A DNA stretch of 64,000 bases from Salinarimonas rosea DSM 21201 (GTDB taxonomy: Bacteria; Pseudomonadota; Alphaproteobacteria; Rhizobiales; Beijerinckiaceae), in NCBI RefSeq assembly GCF_000429045.1, contig NZ_AUBC01000017.1:62001-126000 (forward strand), in the 5' to 3' direction. This document shows, piece by piece, positions 1 to 10,208 of this stretch. Positions within the stretch are counted from its first letter, which is position 1. Every line of letters starts with the position of its first letter. The notes under the pieces are model-generated. The model had not been told where the DNA came from, did no database searches, and saw only the letters and a list, made by a program, of their open reading frames with translations. Position numbers and translations under genes: made by a program.

Positions 1-200
1 TGCGGGGCGCGTCTCGCAGGGTCACGGCTCTCCTCCCTCGCGGGCTCCTCGACGACCGGCGCGCCCGCGCTCGTTGGCGAACGGCGCGGGCGCCGTCCCG
101 TTCCGCCCCTCCTCCGCACCGCCCTCCGGAACGCCGCGCGGCGAGCCCGCGTTCGCTCCGTGTTCGATGTTCGATACGGACGTATTTCGGGAGATTCTTC
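1..200. other. Left-edge non-coding stretch
   Basis: I see no convincing gene here. On the minus strand a GGAGGAG-like ribosome-binding site lies just upstream of a GTG whose first base is position 25. This could be the start of a gene leaving the window to the left, but only eight codons are visible, so I do not call it. The last 40 bases before the first gene are less GC-rich and could hold its promoter. Confidence 0.4.
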
Positions 201-755
201 ATGACATCGCCCTTGCCGGCTCGTGGCGAGAGCACCGCCGCCACCGGGGCCGCCCGGGCCCGGGCCATCGACACCCGCGAGGCGAACTGCGCGCGGGTGC
301 GCGACGCCGTCCTCGCCGCCTTCGGGCTCGCCTGCTTCGCCGTGGTCGCGCCCGCCCAGGCGCAGGTCCAGCCCGGCGCGCCGACGGCCGACGTGCCGAT
401 CGCCGATCCGGCCCGGCCGGTCGCCGTCGAGATCGCCATGAGCGTGGAAGACGGCCGGATCGTCTGCCGCCCGGACCGCGCCCCGCTCCCCGCAGGGGAG
501 CAGCTGACGCTCCAGATCGTCAACGGGACAGAGACGGTCGGCGCCTTCGCCGCGCCGACGCTCATCGACGAGGCGACGGTCGCGAGCGCCGTCGACACCG
601 CGTACGACGACGCGCAGGGCGCCTGGATCGTCGCGCCCGGCACGATCGGCCAGATCGTGTTCCAGACGGACGAGGCGGGCGAGCACGCCTTCGCCTGCGC
701 CGACCCGGACGGGACGGACCCCGCACGCGGCGTCTTCGTGGTGGAGGACCGATAG
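201..755 (+). CDS. Secreted cupredoxin-like protein lacking obvious copper ligands
   Basis: A 184-residue protein. Residues about 36-55 form a hydrophobic stretch ending AQA-Q, which reads as a signal peptide behind an unusually long N-terminal region, so a later start is possible. The mature part resembles a cupredoxin beta-sandwich: an N-terminal strand, LPAGEQLTLQIVNGTE, then a GTIGQIVFQTDEAGEHAFAC segment like the one that carries copper ligands in cupredoxins. The first His ligand appears to be replaced (GAFAAP), and after the Cys (ACADPD) no His or Met follows. A type 1 copper site is therefore unlikely. The gene stands alone, facing a convergent GlcG-like gene 18 bases downstream. Function is unknown; the fold call is inference. 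Confidence 0.6.
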   Translation: MTSPLPARGESTAATGAARARAIDTREANCARVRDAVLAAFGLACFAVVAPAQAQVQPGAPTADVPIADPARPVAVEIAMSVEDGRIVCRPDRAPLPAGEQLTLQIVNGTETVGAFAAPTLIDEATVASAVDTAYDDAQGAWIVAPGTIGQIVFQTDEAGEHAFACADPDGTDPARGVFVVEDR

Positions 756-773
756 GTCGTCCGCCGCCGCGGC

Positions 774-1208
774 TCAGGCGCCGGTGACGCCCTCGAGCCC
801 GGCGGCTGCGATGCCGGCGAGCGCCGCCGCCTCGTCGTTGTCGGACGTGTCGCCCGAGATGCCGACGGCGCCGGCGAGCGTCCCGTCGCTCGCCTTCACG
901 AGCACGCCGCCCGGCACCGGCACGAACGGCCCGCCGACGACGGCGCCGAGGGCGCCGACGAAGTGCGGGCGCTCCAGCGCCATCGCGTTGATGGTGCGCG
1001 AGGGCACGCCGAGCGCCACCGCCGCGAAGGCCTTGCCCATGGCGATCTCGCCCCGCTTGAGGGACGTGCCGTCCTCCGCCTCGAAGGCCTTGAGCGCGCC
1101 GCGGGCGTCGTAGACGGCGATGGCGAGGGGCTTGAAGCCGCGCTCGCGGCCCGTGGCGAGCGCGGTCTCGACGATGGTGCGCGCCTGGGCGCGGGTGATG
1201 TCGGCCAT
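774..1208 (-). CDS. GlcG/HbpS family heme-binding-like protein
   Basis: A 144-residue protein covering the whole GlcG/HbpS (DUF336) fold. It begins with the ITRAQARTIVETALATGRE helix, followed by PLAIAVYDARGALKAFEAEDG and the Gly-rich GGPFVPVPGGVLVKASDGTLAGAVGISGD region, and ends in a helix rich in Ala. Family members bind heme or small ligands, or sit beside glycolate genes; the role here cannot be told from context. The start at MADITRA is preferred over an upstream in-frame Met because the extra 49 residues are basic low-complexity sequence and an AGAGGA motif precedes this ATG. It is divergent from the Balon-like gene. Confidence 0.82.
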   Translation of the reverse strand: MADITRAQARTIVETALATGRERGFKPLAIAVYDARGALKAFEAEDGTSLKRGEIAMGKAFAAVALGVPSRTINAMALERPHFVGALGAVVGGPFVPVPGGVLVKASDGTLAGAVGISGDTSDNDEAAALAGIAAAGLEGVTGA

Positions 1209-1439
1209 GATGTCGTCCTCTTCGGGGTGATCGATCGACGGGTCGGCGCCAGCCATACGCCATCGCGCGGCGCCCGCGAAGGGCGCACGCCGGCAAAGGT
1301 GCCTTCGCCCCGCGGCGGTGTCCCGAAGACGCGGAACCGGGACGGCGCCGCACACGTCTCACACCGACACCCGAGGCCCGTCGCGCCGCCGCGCCCGGGC
1401 CTCGGAGAGGAAGCAGGCGCCGAAACAGGGAGACCGGAC

Positions 1440-2561
1440 ATGCTGCATCTCGACCCCGTCACCGAGGACGACCTGCGCCGGCTCGACGCGCAGCGCGGGA
1501 CGCCCTGCGTGACCCTCACGATGCCGACCCAGCCCGCCACCATCCCGTCGCTGCGCGAGGACACGCTCGCCCTGCGCGATCTGCGCGAGGAGGCGGTGCG
1601 ACGCCTCGAGGCCGCCGGCCTCGACAAGGCCGCGATCGCCGACATCGACGAGCGGCTCCGGGCGCTCGAGGAGGACGGCACGTTCTGGAAGTGGGTGGCG
1701 AACGGCCTCGTGGTCTTCGTCAAGCCGGGCATGCTGCGCACCGTACGCCTGCCCGAGACGCTCGCGCGCCGCATCGAGATCTCGGACCGCTTCCACATCA
1801 AGCCGCTCGCCCCGCTGCTGACCAATCGCCACGACGCCTACGTGCTCGAGCTCGAGCAGCGACGCGTGCGGCTCCTGCGCGTCGACGAGGGGCAGGTGAC
1901 CGAGGTGGAGGACACCGGCCTGCCGAAGGACCTCGACGACTTCGTCGAGCACGAGCGCACGCCGGAGAACACGGTCACCTCCGGCATCCAGCAGTCGAGC
2001 GAGAAGAAGATCCGCCAGCGCCAGTTCGCGCACCATGTCGAGCAGGTGATGCGCCGCGTGCTCCAGGGCCGGCGCACGCCGCTCGTGCTGGCCGGCGTCG
2101 AGTCGATCCTCGGCTTCTACCGGGAGGTGAACACCTATCCGCACCTCGCCGAGGAGGCGATCGCGGGCAACCAGAGCCGCACCGGTGACGAGGAGATCGC
2201 CGAGCGCGCCCGCGCCATCGTCGACGCGCGCTTCGACCGGGCGCTGGCGGAGGCGCTCGCGCGGGTCGACGAGCTGCGCAACGTCGGCAAGGGCTCGAGC
2301 GACCTCTCGGAGATCGCCCGCGCCGCCGAGGAGGGCCGCGTCGACACCCTCGTCGTCTCGCTGGACGAGACGGTCTACGGCCGGCTCGAGGACGGCATCG
2401 GCTCCTTCGTGCCAGGCGAGGAGGCGAGCGTCGCCACCTACGACGTGCTCGACGAGATCGTCGGCCGCACCGTGCGCACCGGCGGGCGGGTGCTCGCCGC
2501 CCATGCCGACCGCCTGCCCGAAGGGCTGAAGGCGGCGGCGACGTTCCGGTATGCGGCGTGA
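1440..2561 (+). CDS. Balon/baeRF-type ribosome-hibernation factor candidate
   Basis: A 373-residue protein of the bacterial family related to archaeo-eukaryotic release factor 1 (baeRF), which includes the hibernation factor Balon. It opens with MLHLDPVTEDDLRRLDAQRG and a CVTLTMPTQ strand. It then shows the FWKWVANGLVVFVKPGMLRTVRLPE and ISDRFHIKPLAPLL signatures typical of this family, and ends with VDTLVVSLDETVYG and a basic C-terminal domain. Known members bind the ribosomal A site in dormant cells. The length matches the family. It is monocistronic with its own 231-base upstream region shared with the divergent GlcG-like gene. Assignment to the Balon branch comes from remembered family sequence, not from a search; the function is inference. 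Confidence 0.65.
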   Translation: MLHLDPVTEDDLRRLDAQRGTPCVTLTMPTQPATIPSLREDTLALRDLREEAVRRLEAAGLDKAAIADIDERLRALEEDGTFWKWVANGLVVFVKPGMLRTVRLPETLARRIEISDRFHIKPLAPLLTNRHDAYVLELEQRRVRLLRVDEGQVTEVEDTGLPKDLDDFVEHERTPENTVTSGIQQSSEKKIRQRQFAHHVEQVMRRVLQGRRTPLVLAGVESILGFYREVNTYPHLAEEAIAGNQSRTGDEEIAERARAIVDARFDRALAEALARVDELRNVGKGSSDLSEIARAAEEGRVDTLVVSLDETVYGRLEDGIGSFVPGEEASVATYDVLDEIVGRTVRTGGRVLAAHADRLPEGLKAAATFRYAA

Positions 2562-2699
2562 GGGGGGTCTCGGGTGCAGGTCGGATGCGAATCCGACGTT
2601 GACGCCCGCCTCGCGACGATACTAACCTGCGGATGACGGCAACGGCATCTTGCATGTCCGTTGCCGCCACCGAGCTATCCGTCGCGAGGAATGCAGCGA

Positions 2700-3005
2700 A
2701 TGGGATCGGCGTTGACGGACCGCGCAATCGAGCGCCTCACCATGCGCGTGTCGCGTGAACGGCTCACCCGCGGCCCGCAGATCGGCACCGCCCACGCGTT
2801 TCGCGCGACCGATCACGACGGCGACCCCATTCTCGACATCACGCTCGTGGCGGCCGGAGACGCCCTCGCGCTCGATGCGTGGGAGACCGCCGCGCTGACG
2901 CGCCACCTGCGGAATGCTCTCGCCGCCGCAGGCGAGGAGGCGTTCCCGGTTCTGCGGTTCGTCTCGGCGTCGGAGGCAGGAGGATTGCGACCTGCAGCCG
3001 CTTGA
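2700..3005 (+). CDS. Small hypothetical protein paired with a HEPN protein
   Basis: A 101-residue acidic protein with the pattern LTMRVSRERLTRGPQIGTAHAF, then a strand DPILDITLV, a helix [22 protein letters not shown] and a terminal [14 protein letters not shown] do not recognise a named domain. The ATG at 2700 has GAGGA about ten bases upstream; an ATG at 2691 or TTG at 2661 is also open. Its stop lies inside or directly against the start of the following HEPN gene, implying translational coupling, as in many two-gene toxin-antitoxin modules. A role as partner or antitoxin is inference from that arrangement only. Confidence 0.6.
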   Translation: MGSALTDRAIERLTMRVSRERLTRGPQIGTAHAFRATDHDGDPILDITLVAAGDALALDAWETAALTRHLRNALAAAGEEAFPVLRFVSASEAGGLRPAAA

Positions 3006-3459
3006 GCTGATCGCGCTAGCCGCATTCCTCGCGACCGGCGAGCCAGGATCGTCGCAAGCCGGCTTGAAACGTGCGATGAGCACCGCCTACTACGCCGTCT
3101 TCCACTGTCTGTGCCGAAGCGCGGCCGACCTGCTCGTCGGCGAGACGACGACGGGCCGAAGCGAACCGGCCTGGCAGCATGTCTACCGATCGCTCAATCA
3201 CGGCTCTCTGAAGCGCGCCTGCCGATCATTGGAGATTCTCGCACTCCCGTCGAGCGACCTCGCGGAGTTCGCCAACCTCGTCGTGCGCCTGCAGACCAAG
3301 CGTCATGCGGCCGACTACGACCCGTGTTGCAGCTTTCGCTCCTCGGAGGTGCTCGCCGACGTCGCATCAGCAGAGATCGCGATCGTGCGCTTTCAGCGGG
3401 TCGGCGAACGCGACAAACGTGCGTTCCTCGCATTCGTCATGCTGGACCGGAGGAGCTGA
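2914..3459 (+). CDS. HEPN-domain protein, possible ribonuclease toxin
   Basis: The conserved part begins near [18 protein letters not shown]. It contains [26 protein letters not shown], a hallmark of one HEPN family, and later [13 protein letters not shown], which fits the Arg-x3-Asp-Tyr variant of the HEPN active site, then [18 protein letters not shown] proteins are often RNases in defence or toxin-antitoxin modules. The true start is unclear. ATG 2914 gives an Arg-rich extension overlapping the upstream gene by about 90 bases. An AGGAGG at 2978-2983 instead points to a CTG at 2992, and the first later in-frame ATG (3076) would cut into the domain. The gene looks less GC-rich than its neighbours. 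Identity is probable, activity inferred. Confidence 0.68.
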   Translation: MLSPPQARRRSRFCGSSRRRRQEDCDLQPLELIALAAFLATGEPGSSQAGLKRAMSTAYYAVFHCLCRSAADLLVGETTTGRSEPAWQHVYRSLNHGSLKRACRSLEILALPSSDLAEFANLVVRLQTKRHAADYDPCCSFRSSEVLADVASAEIAIVRFQRVGERDKRAFLAFVMLDRRS

Positions 3460-3560
3460 CGGGCGGAAGCGACTTATCGTCGTCCTGTGGAAATGCGAGG
3501 AGGTCGGGTGCGAGCGCAGGACACCCGCGCTATCATCGCGCCCCCACGGGAGCCCGCCCC

Positions 3561-4355
3561 ATGCATCAGTACCACGACCTCCTCCGGCGCATCCTCGACG
3601 CCGGCGTCGAGAAGTCCGACCGCACGCGAACGGGGACGCGGTCCGTGTTCGGCCACCAGATGCGCTTCGACCTGGCCGAGGGCTTTCCGCTGGTCACGAC
3701 GAAGAAGCTGCACATCCGCTCCATCGTACACGAGCTGCTCTGGTTCCTGGCCGGCGACACCAACGTGCGCACGCTCCAGGAGAACGGCGTCACCATCTGG
3801 GACGAGTGGGCGGACGCGGACGGCGAGCTCGGGCCGGTCTACGGCAAGCAGTGGCGCTCGTGGGAGAAGCCCGACGGCGGCACGATCGACCAGATCGAGT
3901 GGGTCGTCGACGAGATCCGCCGCAATCCCGATTCGCGCCGCCTCGTCGTCTCCGCCTGGAACCCGGCGGATCTCGACCGCATGGCGCTCGCGCCCTGCCA
4001 CTGCCTGTTCCAGTTCTACGTCGCGGAAAACCGGCTCTCCTGCCAGCTCTACCAGCGCTCGGCCGACGTGTTCCTGGGCGTGCCCTTCAACATCGCGAGC
4101 TACGCGCTCCTCACGCACATGATCGCGCGGGCGACCGGGCTCGGCGTCGGCGACTTCGTCCACACGCTGGGCGACGCGCACCTCTATTCGAACCACCTGG
4201 ATCAGGCGCGCGAGCAGCTCCGCCGCGAGCCGCGCCCCCTCCCCCGCCTCGTGCTGAACCCAAACGTGACCGACCTCTTCGCCTTCCGCTTCGAGGACAT
4301 CGCGATCGAGGGCTACGACCCGCACCCGGCCATCAGGGCGCCCATCGCCGTGTGA
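3561..4355 (+). CDS. thyA: Thymidylate synthase
   Basis: A 264-residue ThyA, the usual length of the bacterial enzyme. It methylates dUMP to dTMP using methylene-tetrahydrofolate. The catalytic Cys is residue 146 in [23 protein letters not shown] (phosphate-binding Arg region), the [20 protein letters not shown] block and the C-terminal IRAPIAV are all present. The start ATG gives a complete [13 protein letters not shown]-terminus. It follows the HEPN gene by about 100 bases and converges on sufE. No dihydrofolate reductase gene is adjacent. Confidence 0.97.
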   Translation: MHQYHDLLRRILDAGVEKSDRTRTGTRSVFGHQMRFDLAEGFPLVTTKKLHIRSIVHELLWFLAGDTNVRTLQENGVTIWDEWADADGELGPVYGKQWRSWEKPDGGTIDQIEWVVDEIRRNPDSRRLVVSAWNPADLDRMALAPCHCLFQFYVAENRLSCQLYQRSADVFLGVPFNIASYALLTHMIARATGLGVGDFVHTLGDAHLYSNHLDQAREQLRREPRPLPRLVLNPNVTDLFAFRFEDIAIEGYDPHPAIRAPIAV

Positions 4356-4374
4356 CCGGCCGGCGAACGCGCGC

Positions 4375-4800
4375 TCACTCCGCCTTGGCGGCGATCGCGT
4401 CGCGGCGGATGCGCTCGACCATGGCGCGCACGCCGTTCGAGCGCTGGGGGGTGAGGTGCTCGCGCAGGCCGAGCCGATCGAAGATCTCCACGGCGTCCGT
4501 GCTCGAGATCTCGGAGGCCGGCCTGCCGGAATAGAGCGCGACCAGCAGCGCCACGAGGCCGCGCACGATGTGCGCGTCGGAATCCCCGCGGAAGACGAGC
4601 ACGGGATCGCCCGCCTCGCCCTCGCGGCGGGTCTCGAGCCAGACCTGGCTCGCGCAGCCGTGCACCCGGTTCGCCTCCGTGTGCGCGTCCTCCGGCAGCT
4701 CGGGCATCAGGCGCCCGAGCTCGATCACGTAGCGGTAGCGTTCTTCCCAATCGTCGAGGAACTCGAGGTTCGCGACGATCTCGTCGAAATTCGGCAGCAT
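4375..4800 (-). CDS. sufE: SufE cysteine-desulfurase activator
   Basis: A 141-residue SufE. It accepts persulfide sulfur from SufS and passes it to the SufBCD scaffold. The acceptor Cys is residue 49 in VHGCASQVWLET. The N-terminal EIVANLEFLDDWEERYRYVIELG and the GLVALLVALYSGRPASEI segment are typical. The start at MLPNFDEI matches the family; the longer open frame upstream is Arg-rich and unlike SufE. It is separated by about 17 kb from the suf operon, so sulfur-transfer genes are split between two loci. It diverges from parE. Confidence 0.95.
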   Translation of the reverse strand: MLPNFDEIVANLEFLDDWEERYRYVIELGRLMPELPEDAHTEANRVHGCASQVWLETRREGEAGDPVLVFRGDSDAHIVRGLVALLVALYSGRPASEISSTDAVEIFDRLGLREHLTPQRSNGVRAMVERIRRDAIAAKAE

Positions 4801-4987
4801 GGACCCTACATCGGCCCGGTGCCGCCCCGAGGCAAGGGGCCCGCGGCGGCGCGGCCTGTGGAGAAGTGCGCACAGGCGCGCCCGCGGGCCGGTTCGGTTT
4901 TGCAGTTGGTCTTTTGTTCTCCTATAGAGGCAGGCGGCGCGCGTCCGCGCGCGAGGACCGATTCGGGCGACGGAGACGAGCGGCTTC

Positions 4988-7069
<2,082 letters not shown>

Positions 7070-7141
7070 CGGTGCGGGCGCTGCCCGGCTCTCTCGACTC
7101 CCTCGGAATGGCTGGTTCGGAGAGTCGACGCAGGCCTTTCT

Positions 7142-7336
7142 CCTTCCCTGCAGGGGAAGGTGGCGCGCCGCCGGAGGCGGCGTGACGGATGGGGCGCGGC
7201 GCGAGAGCGACGCGTTCCGCAAAGCGGAAAACCACCTTGCCCGCGGCCGCCGGCGCATTTCGGCTGCGCCGAACGCGCGTGCCGCGCGCCCCATCCGTCT
7301 CGGCGCTGCGCGCCGATCCATCCCCTACAGGGAAGG
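7142..7336. repeat. Paired-hairpin intergenic element, copy 1
   Basis: A 195-base palindromic element filling the gap between parE and scpB. Each end is a short hairpin: CCTTCCC-TGCAG-GGGAAGG at 7142-7160, and a matching CCCTACAGGGAAGG end at 7336. Inside, a perfect 15-base inverted repeat (GACGGATGGGGCGCG at 7184-7198; complement at 7285-7299) shows that the two halves are inverted copies of one unit. The centre contains TTCGGCTGCGCCGAA. The same architecture recurs at about 10.1, 35.9 and 60.6 kb. It lies between convergent gene ends, so it could also act as a bidirectional terminator. Confidence 0.8.
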
Positions 7337-7381
7337 ACAAGGTTCGACATCGTCGAGGACCACCTCCACGTCGCGCGCGTC

Positions 7382-8131
7382 CTACGCGTCGTCCCCGTTG
7401 TCGCCCTCGTCCTCGCCCGAGTCCTCGTCGTCGTCGCGCTCCACCTCCAGTGGCACGAACAGGTCGTCCGCCTCGAGCGGCTCCTCGTCCTCGCGCAGCG
7501 TGTCGTCGTCCGAGGGAAGCGGCACGGACAGTCCCGGCGGCAGGCGGCCGTCGAAGAAGCCCGAGCCCTTCAGCTCCTCGAGCCCCGGCAGGTCGCCGAT
7601 GGCGTCGAGGCCGAAATGGTCGAGGAAGGCGCGGGTCGTGCCGTAGGTGACCGGGCGGCCCGGGGCGCGGCGGCGGCCGCGCAGGCGCACCCAGCCGGCC
7701 TCGATCAAGGTGTCGAGCGTGCCCTTCGAGGTGGACACGCCGCGGATCTCCTCGATCTCGGCGCGGGTCACCGGCTGGTGGTACGCGACGATGGCGAGCG
7801 TCTCCAGCGCCGCGCGCGAGAGCTTGCGCGGCTCGACCACGTCCTTGGCCATCAGCCAGGACAGATCCCCCGCGGTGCGGAAGGCGAAGCCGCCGGCGAC
7901 CCGCACGAGGTTGACCCCGCGCCCCGCGTAGTAGGCCTCGAGATCCTCGATCAGCCGCGGCACCCGCGCCCCCGCCGGCAGCTTCTCCACGAGCTCCGCC
8001 TCGGAGAGCGGCACGGCGCTGGCGAAGAGCAGCGCCTCCGCCATGCGCAGGTGCTCGGCGTGCTGCCGGGCCTGCGCGATCTCGGTGGAGAGCCGCTCGG
8101 AGAGCGCCGCGAAGCGGCGATCGGCGTTCAT
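7382..8131 (-). CDS. scpB: Segregation and condensation protein B
   Basis: A 249-residue ScpB, the winged-helix kite subunit of the SMC-ScpAB condensin. Recognisable are MAEALLFASAVPLSEAEL, the LSRAALETLAIVAYHQPVTRAEIEEIRGV wing and GRPVTYGTTRAFLDHFGL. The C-terminus carries an acidic tail rich in Asp and Glu (roughly residues 210-249), probably disordered. Its ATG overlaps the scpA stop as ATGA, so the two are translationally coupled. Confidence 0.95.
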   Translation of the reverse strand: MNADRRFAALSERLSTEIAQARQHAEHLRMAEALLFASAVPLSEAELVEKLPAGARVPRLIEDLEAYYAGRGVNLVRVAGGFAFRTAGDLSWLMAKDVVEPRKLSRAALETLAIVAYHQPVTRAEIEEIRGVSTSKGTLDTLIEAGWVRLRGRRRAPGRPVTYGTTRAFLDHFGLDAIGDLPGLEELKGSGFFDGRLPPGLSVPLPSDDDTLREDEEPLEADDLFVPLEVERDDDEDSGEDEGDNGDDA

Positions 8132-8964
8132 GGCCGAGCCTCCGAGACCGGCTCCGAGGCCGGCTCCGCCCGCTTCTCGCCGGATGCCTTGAGCCAGATC
8201 GGCCCGAAGGCGCGCTCCTGGCGCAGCGCCACACGCCCCTCGCGGGCGAGCTCGAGGGAGGCGGAGAGCGCCGAGGCGCGCACCGTCGCGCGCTCCGCCG
8301 GCGTCGCCGCCCAGCGCAGCAGCCACTCGTCCAGCACGAGCCAGTCCACCGCGTGCCCGACGATCCGTTCCAGCGCCTCGCGCGCCTCCGCCAGCGACCA
8401 GACCACCCGCCGCCGCAAGGTGACGCGGGAGGCGACCTGCTTCTGGCGCTGCCCGGCATAGGCCTTGAGGAGATCGTAGAGGCTCGCCTCGTAGAGCGGG
8501 CGGGTGCGCACCATGATCGGCTCGGGCGCGCCGCGGGCGTGCACGTCGCGGCCGAGCCGCGTGCGCGCGTCGAGCGCCCGGCCGGCGGCGCGGATCAGCT
8601 CGAGCCGGCGCAGGCGCTCGGCGAGCGCGGTGGCGAGCTCCTCGGCGGAGGGCTCCTCGCCCTTCGGCGGCTCGGGCAGCAGCAGGCGCGACTTCAGGTA
8701 GGCGAGCCAGGCGGCCATCACGAGATAGTCCGCCGCGAGCTCGAGCCGCATCCGCCGCGCCTCCTCGACGAAGGCGATGTACTGCTCGGCGAGCGCCAGG
8801 ATCGAGATCTCGCGCAGGTCCACCTTCTGCCGCCGGGCGAGGTCGAGCAGCAGGTCGAGCGGTCCCTCGTAGCCCCCCACGTCGACGACGAGCGCCGGCT
8901 CGCCGTCCTCGCGGACGGGCGCACGGTCCTCCTCGTCGAAGCCGATGGTGCGTGCGATTCCCAA
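8128..8964 (-). CDS. scpA: Segregation and condensation protein A
   Basis: ScpA (kleisin), which bridges the SMC heads and binds ScpB. The diagnostic N-terminal GPLDLLLDLARRQKVDL lies at about residues 31-47, followed by YIAFVEEARRMRLELAADYLVMAAWLAYLKSRLLLP; the C-terminal winged helix is present. No ATG exists near the N-terminus. The best start is TTG at 8964 with an AGGAAGGGA motif about six bases upstream, giving 278 residues. It is followed directly by scpB with a four-base overlap and sits downstream of nagZ, the standard alphaproteobacterial order. Confidence 0.93.
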   Translation of the reverse strand: MGIARTIGFDEEDRAPVREDGEPALVVDVGGYEGPLDLLLDLARRQKVDLREISILALAEQYIAFVEEARRMRLELAADYLVMAAWLAYLKSRLLLPEPPKGEEPSAEELATALAERLRRLELIRAAGRALDARTRLGRDVHARGAPEPIMVRTRPLYEASLYDLLKAYAGQRQKQVASRVTLRRRVVWSLAEAREALERIVGHAVDWLVLDEWLLRWAATPAERATVRASALSASLELAREGRVALRQERAFGPIWLKASGEKRAEPASEPVSEARP

Positions 8965-8996
8965 CCCGGATCCCTTCCTGCGCCAGCAGGAGAGAA

Positions 8997-10028
8997 TCAC
9001 CCGGTTCGGGTGTCGGTAGCAAGCACGGACGCGAGCGCGGCGGCGAGGCGGGCGCGGGCATCCACAGGATCGAGCGGATCGGCCCGGCGCGCGCGCATCG
9101 CGAGCGCGGCGTCCGCCCGCCGGGCGGCGTCGCCCGCGAGCGCCGGCGTGGCGGAGGCGACGGCGCGCATCTCGTCCATGGCGCCCGAGCAGTGCAGGAC
9201 GACGTCGCAGCCCGCCTCCAGCGCCGCACGGGCGCGGGCGTCGAAGCCGCCGGCGAGCGCCTTCATGCCGAGGTCGTCGGTCATCAGCAGCCCGTCGAAG
9301 CCGATGTCGCGGCGGATCACCTCGGCGATCACCCGCCGGGAGGTCGTCGCGGGATCGTGCCCGTCGACGGCGGTGTAGACCACGTGGGCGGTCATGCCGA
9401 GCGGCATGTCCGCCAGCGCCACGAAAGGCGCGAGGTCGCTGGCCTCGAGCTCCTCGCGCGTCGTCTCGACCCGCGGCAGCGCGAGGTGGCTGTCGACGCC
9501 GGCGCGGCCGTGGCCGGGGATGTGCTTGATCACCGGCAGCACGCCCTCGTCGAGGAGCCCGTCCGCGGCGGCGCGGCCGTAGCGGGCGACCAGGGCGGGC
9601 GTGTCGGCATAGGCGCGATCGCCGATGATGCCGTGGGCGCCCGGCACCGGCACGTCGAGGCAGGGCACGCAGTCGACGTCGATCCCCACGTCGGCGAGCT
9701 CGGCGGCGATCAGCCGGGCTCCGAGGCGGCAGAGGTCGAGCCGCTCCTTGAGCGGGCGGTCGAGCCGGTGGTAGACGGCCGCGGGGGGATGCGCCGGCCA
9801 GTGCGGCGGCCCGAGCCGCTGCACGCGCCCGCCCTCCTGGTCGACGAGGACCGGCGCGTCGCGCCCGACCGTCTCGCGCAGCGCAGCGCAGACCGCACGC
9901 ACCTGGTCGGGGCTCCCGACGTTGCGCTTGAACAGGATGAAGCCCCACGGGTCCGCATCCCGGAAGAAGGCGGCCTCCTCCGGCGCGAGAACGGTCCCGG
10001 CGAGGCCGAGGATCAGGGCGCTGGGCAT
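8997..10028 (-). CDS. nagZ: Beta-N-acetylhexosaminidase
   Basis: A 343-residue GH3 NagZ, a cytoplasmic enzyme that removes N-acetylglucosamine from anhydro-muropeptides during peptidoglycan recycling. The family motif KHIPGHGRAGVDSH is at residues 168-181, and the nucleophile Asp lies in LLMTDDLGMKAL. GFILFKRNVGSPDQ and VDQEGGRVQRL are also typical. No signal peptide is seen. Its stop is 32 bases before the scpA TTG, and a palindromic element separates it from the upstream SPOR gene. Confidence 0.95.
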   Translation of the reverse strand: MPSALILGLAGTVLAPEEAAFFRDADPWGFILFKRNVGSPDQVRAVCAALRETVGRDAPVLVDQEGGRVQRLGPPHWPAHPPAAVYHRLDRPLKERLDLCRLGARLIAAELADVGIDVDCVPCLDVPVPGAHGIIGDRAYADTPALVARYGRAAADGLLDEGVLPVIKHIPGHGRAGVDSHLALPRVETTREELEASDLAPFVALADMPLGMTAHVVYTAVDGHDPATTSRRVIAEVIRRDIGFDGLLMTDDLGMKALAGGFDARARAALEAGCDVVLHCSGAMDEMRAVASATPALAGDAARRADAALAMRARRADPLDPVDARARLAAALASVLATDTRTG

Positions 10029-10074
10029 GGGATCACCTCGGGCGCGACGGAGCGATGACGCCCTCCGACCACCT

Positions 10075-10197
10075 CCTCCCCGCAGGGGAGGACGACGGCC
10101 GAAGGCCGGAGAGTGGGGAGGGCGGCGACGCCGCTCGCTTCGCCATCGAACGGCCCCACCGCCCGCGCTGCGCGCGGACTCCTCCCCTCCGGGGAGG
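10075..10197. repeat. Paired-hairpin intergenic element, copy 2
   Basis: A shorter copy (about 123 bases) between the SPOR gene and nagZ. The left end is a perfect hairpin CCTCCCC-GCA-GGGGAGG at 10075-10091, and the right end is CCTCCCC-TCC-GGGGAGG at 10181-10197. Next to the left hairpin is a second small palindrome (GGCCGAAGGCC) followed by GAGTGGGGAGGG. The same order (terminal hairpin, inner hairpin, G-run) is seen in the other copies. It lies between two co-directional genes, so any transcript across it would carry two strong hairpins. Confidence 0.75.
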
Positions 10198-10208
10198 AAG
10201 CGGCCGCC

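Noticed and set aside
1-25. Possible start of a minus-strand gene at the left edge (GTG at 25 with GGAGGAG)
   Set aside because: Only eight codons are visible, too few to support a call.
963-1439. N-terminal extension of the Balon-like gene from 963
   Set aside because: It overlaps the GlcG-like gene antisense and encodes low-complexity sequence; family homology begins at the ATG at 1440.
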